From the NCBI GenBank assembly GCA_037951105.1, contig JBAMJV010008346.1:62001-126000 (forward strand): a stretch of 64,000 bases of DNA, given 5' to 3'. Below are positions 58,502 to 64,000 of the stretch, piece after piece. This DNA is from Echinarachnius parma (Eukaryota; Echinodermata; Echinoidea; Clypeasteroida; Echinarachniidae). The first letter of the stretch is position 1; the number at the start of each line of letters is the position of its first letter. The translations under genes and the position numbers were made by a program. Below the pieces are notes generated by a model that made no database searches, was not told the origin of the DNA, and saw nothing but the letters and a program-made list of their open reading frames with translations.

Positions 58502-58679
58502 TACTAAAGATATTTTTCTCAAAATGAGTGCATGAATCTCCAACCACCCCCTACCTGTATCATTTAATTACACAACTGGTCCATTGCACTTACTAAAGAT
58601 ATTTTTCTCAAAATGAGTGCATGAATCTCCAACCACCCCCTACCTGTATCATTTAATTACACAACTGGTACATTGCACT
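58502..58679 (+). repeat. Recent 89 bp tandem duplication
   Basis: Copies 58502-58590 and 58591-58679, from TACTAAAGATATTTTTCTCA to ACAACTGGTNCATTGCACT, differ at a single base (C versus A). Confidence 0.97.
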
Positions 58680-59790
58680 TATGATGCTTTGCTTGTGAAG
58701 GTGACCTTTACAACGCTGTTGGTCTCTGCAATATTAACTTCCTCAGCCTATCAGAGCTATTTACCCAACATTAACCTGTTCCCTACTGTACATGAACAGT
58801 GTACATGTATGCATATTTTCAATCCCAATAGAGTTTCTACAGTACAGGGCCCACCAGGCATCATTGGGTTACAAATAAATTATAGTATGCCGTCTATATA
58901 CAAGTAGGAGCCCTACGTAGAGGAACATTACATTTTATAACCCTTGTTTATTAGAACTTTACCAATCCCACACAATTAACTTCTGTACCATCTCTATTCC
59001 CTATATACCTCCTGCAAAGGTGTTAGCGGTCGCTCCCCAGGAAGAAGAAGAATAAACTCTAGCATACTAGCCTGAGCTATAGTACTATTCAAGAGCTCTA
59101 TGACTACAGACTTATTAAAAAAGAAAATTATGCTATCATCATGTAAACTTACTACCATACTACATGGTGTGCCAAGAACAATTTGTTTAAAGTTATAAAC
59201 AGCTTTTCATAAAGTTCATCAAAATCTCATCACATCCAACGTGATGTTATTATCCCTGTGAGGCCTAGAATGAGGGGGGGGGGGGGTTTAAATGAGAAAT
59301 ACCAATAAAGTTTAATGACAGCATCACTGGGGCATATCCACCCTCAAAAATTGAGTAAAATGATTAAGACAAAATTTAATGAAAAATTTTCTTGCCAATA
59401 TTTTATTAGGAACCAAAGTCATGCAAGAATATTTAATTAAGTTTGTACACTTACAGGTATTTGAGTGTGTCTACACATACGTACACGTACAGAAAAAATG
59501 AATTTGCATCAATTTGTGATGGTTTAAATCAGTGTTGACCTGCTCCAATGAATATCTGTGTGAGTGTGGGTGCATGAATCATATGAAAGTGGCTTATTTT
59601 CCAGAAAATTTGCTGTAGTATAGCAATCTCTACCTTGTTCAAATCAAAGTACATCGATCCCCTTCAATATCCAGGGAGGGTTGTTATAAATGGTGTCTCC
59701 GGAATTTATATCTTCTTACCAGACAAGAATGACCCTCCAATAACCTCCCCTAACATCCAATTTGCTTCCCCTCCTAATAGGACAGGTACA
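58680..59790. other. No gene recognised
   Basis: Non-coding, with a poly-G tract near 59274-59286. Confidence 0.55.
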
Positions 59791-59797
59791 ACGCTGC

Positions 59798-60020
59798 TTG
59801 GTCTACACCCATGGGGTCTGAACCTAATATTTCAGAGGATTATGATTAGAATTATGATTAGGATCAGGGATAGGGATTATGGTTAGGAATTGGTATTAAG
59901 ATTTGGGTTAGGTTTAGGATTTAGGGAGCCATATTTATATTCGGGAAATGGAAGGTTCAGGCATTATGGTAGACAAAATGAGACGAAATAGACAAAATAG
60001 AAGAAATAGGTGTAGACCAA
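59798..60020. mobile_element. MITE-like repeat with TTGGTCTACACC ends, 223 bp
   Basis: The ends TTGGTCTACACC and GGTGTAGACCAA are perfect inverted repeats. The core is a run of variants of GGATTATGATTAGG and GGGTTAGG. Related copies without both ends lie at 16450-16630 and 63655-63853. Confidence 0.75.
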
Positions 60021-60495
60021 GTGTAGGACATGCATCCATACAAAGAAAAACTTCATAACACCAATCTCCCAGTTAATAAAACCTAGTGCTCAGCTATTAT
60101 TAAAATTGACAAAATAATATTTCACATTTTCCCAAAACAAGTAATAAAAACAAAAATGTATGCAATTATCATTTCCAGTTTATTGATTCATAAACAATAA
60201 CAAAATAAATCAAATATTGTAATTTAAAAGGATTAAGGCAAATTTCTAATTGTGTAATTGCAATAAGAAATGCACTGGAGAAATTTAAAATGAATTGGGG
60301 TATATTCTGGTATTTCAGCACAATTTGTTCCAAACTGGCACTGAGATTTAAGTCTCTTCGAAAATAAAATGTACTATTAAGCTGCTGACCAGGAAATGAC
60401 CAGATTGAATTTGATAAGCAAGAGAACAATGTCAGCCATGTAACAAAGGCACTGATCTTGCTATGACAATACATTACATCCTGTCTGCAACTTAA

Positions 60496-61040
60496 AGGGG
60501 TAGTCCAGTTTTGGTATAAAGGGCGCTGCACGAAATAATTTTTTGTGAGGTAATGAAAAACTGAGTGTCAAATTTGAAAGAGCAAACAATTTTAATGACA
60601 GAATAAACTTTATTTGATCAAAATCGGTTTGGAAACGGCTAAAATATCAATAAATATATCCGTTCGGAATAAATCTGGGGCCCCAGATTTATTTGATAAT
60701 TTTAAACAAATATTAAAATGCTTACACTTTTTTAAACATTTTCAAAAGAGGTTTGTTTTAATAGTTGCTGATGACTTATCTATTTAATCATTATTCTATT
60801 AACAAAACATCACATGCACAATTTTGTATTTAAAATGGTTGAAACCAATGAGCCTTTAGAGAGCGCCCTCTTGAGTTTTAACGGCTCTTTTTTAATGATA
60901 ACAGGCTTTTCACTTATTTTTTTGTATTTTTGTATACATTTTGAGCATTGTGGAGTTATAACTATTAGTAAATAGTTTGCAATGTTATGGTGCAGGTTTT
61001 GGTTACTAAAATTTAGTTTGACCAAAACTGTACTATCCCT
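60496..61040. mobile_element. TTAA-target MITE (family A), 545 bp
   Basis: TTAA at 60492-60495 and 61041-61044. The ends are AGGGGTAGTCCAGTTTTGGT and ACCAAAACTGTACTATCCCT. The body matches 36392-36945, including AAAGGGCGCT near the left, CTGGGGCCCCAG in the middle and GAGAGCGCCCTCTT on the right. Confidence 0.9.
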
Positions 61041-61044
61041 TTAA

Positions 61045-63650
61045 AGTACTACATACATTGTAAAGGAATATCAATGGTAACTTGCTGCTTGGTATACAAC
61101 ATAAACCTACTACTTGGTACACACCTACTCGGTCTACTCCCAATACATCTATTAAAACAGAAAAAAAAAACTAAATTGCCAAAACAATGATAACCTAAAA
61201 TACACTTGATCCACACACATGCCAGTGAGCTACAAGTCAGATGCCTGAAATATGAGACATAGTACCTCATTTTGTGTGCAGCAAAATGGTACAAATGAGC
61301 CTGATCTTCTACAGTGGGTTACCAGGGCCTGAATTCAGGCGTTTGCCTGAAAATCGGTACCCCCCATTGATCAATGATAAAGTTGATTAAACTTACCGGA
61401 GCCTGAGGCTGTTCTGGTATACAGCATGAAAAGCAGACCCACATTTCGCTCATGATTATGTCCGTCTCTCCTCTCTCTCTTTCTCTCGTAAGTACTTCTT
61501 GCCCCTCTACCTAGGGCCCGTCTTGTCTTGTCTCTGCACCCCTAGTGGACCCCCTTTGCACCCTTCTCAGATCCTTGCTGCCCCTCTGCTTAGCTTCTTT
61601 TTGTCCCTCCGTTCAGCACTTCCTTTTGTCCCTCCTTCCTGTCTTCTCTTGACCCCTTCGTTCTATCTCTCCTATCCCCCTTCTTTCAAAGTTTATCTCC
61701 TTTCTGTTTCTTCTATCACTCCTCCTTTCTTGGTGGCCCCCTCTGCTTTTGGATTTGTCAAGACACCAGACACAAGTCAATCTCCTTCGCTTTTAGCCAG
61801 CTACTACAATCTGCAGCGGAGAGGAAATGGAAATTTGAAAATTAACAATGAGTCAATTAATGAAGACATTTGATTAAATACAAGCTACATACATATGTAA
61901 AAATTCAATTACTCAATGACCCTTCTTGATGGATTGAATTTGCCTAGACACTATAGGCATGAGTCGATCTCCCGTCACTTCTTGTTAGCTACTGCAGTGT
62001 TATGTATTTAAAGAACAGAATCTGCAGAACAAGAAAATGGAAAGAGTCAATTAATGCAGGCATTTATAAATTACATTTATTGATCTAAGCTCTCCTTGAT
62101 GGGTTGGATTAGCCCAGTCTTAGACAAGATTCAATTTTCTTCACTTCTAGTCAGCCACTGCAAATTTGTTTGAATAAATAAATCAGCAGAGATGAAATAG
62201 AAATTTATAAATGAACGAGTCAAATTATGCAGTCATTCCATGAAACCAAGAGCTACAATGAATAATGTTTTCTTGAAGTTATGTACCACTTGAGAATACA
62301 AAGCATTGTTAGGGCATGAAAGTCGTGTAATTATGTACATGTTAATTTATAAACAACAATAAAACACATACATTAACGGGACTTGTATTAGAATTGAGCA
62401 CACAAGTGTTCAGAGTTGGGTATAAACAGACAATCTTGCGTGTAAGATTTGAAGTATCACTTTCCTTCATGCATTGTATGTAAATTTATTTCCTCAAAGC
62501 CATTAAATGCAATGAATAGGCGGAATGATGAAAATTATACTCTCTGATAGCGTATCCATTGAATAAGTCATCTATAGACATACATGTACCAATGGAATCA
62601 AACTGTCTTTTGAACCAACAGGTCCACCCAAAACAGAAATAAACATGCATTGCCAAACTACTATAAAAGTTCACAGTAGGATGAGCATTGCTATAATGGT
62701 TTGTAGTTCTGATGAGCATTCCTATTTAGGTTCACAGAAGATCGAACATTTTGAATGAAAATGGGGCGATCCAAAAAGAATGAAAACAGTGAAGCTTAAC
62801 ACTGCTATAGAAGCCAACAAAATGCAGCACAAAAGGGAGTTATGTTGATCTAGCTGTACCTCGTAAATTCCACATCTCCCTGTCTAACAAACTTTAAAGT
62901 GATCCATTAACTTTGCCAAAATTCAACCAAAATCACTTGGAGCTTTCACACTTCTCTTTTACCTTGTTGTTTAGCTAATGGTAACAGCATAATGAAATTG
63001 GTTCTGATTTTTCAAATGTCTCCCTAATTATGAAGATATTTAAGATTAACTTTTAAAGCGTCTGTAGACGCTTTTGACCGTAGTCAATAGTATCAGAATT
63101 CGGAGACTTCACGCGAACGACCGGGATAAAATCAGACATCGATTTATTCTCTTTTTCACTAGGTAAACATTATTACTTTTCTATGAAAATCTCACATATC
63201 ATGAAGAATCTGACGATATTGGTATATGATTGAAGTCTCACAAATCATTTTTTGGGGAAAATATAAATTACAGGACTTAAAATACCTATCAATCATAATC
63301 ATCATTCAACTTTAAATGAAGGAACAGGCTGAATAAAAAAAGATGCATTACAATGCAACAATATCAATGTGGGACACATAGTACATATTTTGCCATTTGG
63401 TTGCAAATAAATGCACCCAGCACATCTGATTCCAAACTTTCACAGGCAAGTACCAGATGTGCATAATAAAGGACAAAGAAATAATGTTTTTTAAAGAATT
63501 TCTAAAAAAACGTAGGCCAGGATTGCCAGTGATCAAACTTTGGAACGACTTCCAAACACGAGTGCAAACAGTGTCACAGACACTTGTGATTTTGAAGCGC
63601 ATTCTGTGAACAAACTGTATCTTACCTGTCTACACTCATTTGCTCTATAG
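61045..63650. other. No gene recognised
   Basis: Non-coding, with a C/T-rich stretch at 61460-61740 and a perfect small hairpin AAAGCGTC/GACGCTTT at about 63056-63075. The minus-strand frame at 63348-63602 has no recognisable domain. Confidence 0.5.
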
Positions 63651-63654
63651 ATGC

Positions 63655-63853
63655 ATAATTTGGTATGCTACAGTAAGTGATGCCTAAAACTTCCATTTCC
63701 CAAACTCAAAACTTGATCCCCCAAACCTAACCATAATCCCAGCATATATAACCATTTACACTAATCCCATTCCTAGACCTCTGAATTCTGATGAATATGC
63801 TAGTCGACGAAACGGGAGTCAAAGAAACGTGAATATACCAAATGGGTGTAGAC
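63655..63853 (+). repeat. Interspersed repeat with CCTAACCATAATCCC core
   Basis: CCCCCAAACCTAACCATAAT then CCCAGCATATATAACC, ending GGGTGTAGACC. Same family as 16450-16630 and, in reverse, 59798-60020. Confidence 0.6.
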
Positions 63854-64000
63854 CGAGGAACAAGTTACCATAAATACATGTATTTGCTTGGATTTGCACT
63901 TCACCTGCAGAGCAATCTTTTATTCAGGACTTAATATAACCCTCGAAGGCTCACAGTCATAATTATTTGTATATTAATTCCATAACATTTAATTGTTGGC

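Noticed and set aside
59830-59940. Telomere repeat
   Set aside because: Core units are degenerate and bounded by inverted repeats inside the chromosome; a dispersed element explains it better.

Overview
The window is animal nuclear DNA: A/T-rich, repeat-dense, with short spliced genes, GT-AG introns and large gene-poor stretches. The gene content fits a marine invertebrate, and I favour a deuterostome such as an echinoderm or hemichordate. That is an inference from the gene families and from the texture of palindromic MITEs, tRNA-derived SINEs and poly-G/C tracts; no sequence here fixes the species. I see no bacterial-style operon, CRISPR array, rRNA, intact tRNA gene or recognisable viral or LTR element.

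Only three host genes are supported, all on the + strand. (1) A class A G-protein-coupled receptor whose visible coding sequence is one exon (19261-20646), melatonin-receptor/Tre1/GPR84-like in style, with NRF in place of DRY and a 165-residue glutamate-rich repetitive third cytoplasmic loop. (2) A four-exon spermidine/spermine N-acetyltransferase-like gene (28912-31266), collinear with SSAT1 but altered at residues thought important for polyamine and acetyl-CoA binding. Part of its first coding exon is repeated four times, and the end of its last exon is tandemly duplicated. (3) LSM7, a complete four-exon gene (34021-37540) for a 102-residue Sm-like protein of the U6 snRNP and mRNA-decay rings. 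The acetyltransferase and LSM7 genes are adjacent; nothing suggests that the three genes act together.

Layout. 1-3.5 kb: no gene. 3.5-7.7 kb: GT repeats, a nested palindromic MITE, a TTAA element, a LINE 3' end, tRNA-derived SINE heads and an ATC microsatellite. 7.8-12.6 kb: several degenerate tandem repeats with periods of about 140-190 bp. 12.6-19.1 kb: non-coding with one fold-back. 19.2-20.7 kb: GPCR. 21.0-23.3 kb: a 2.3 kb TTAA element. 23.7-28.0 kb: MITEs and a CA repeat. 28.9-37.6 kb: acetyltransferase and LSM7, with microsatellites and MITEs in introns and between the genes. 37.6-64 kb: no gene recognised, but many TTAA elements, SINEs, minisatellites, a hAT element nested in a TTAA element, and a four-copy repeat of about 190 bp.

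The strongest system-level signal is mobile: about a dozen non-autonomous elements of at least five families that all used TTAA targets, with no transposase in view, alongside hAT-like, TA-target and unassigned fold-back MITEs.
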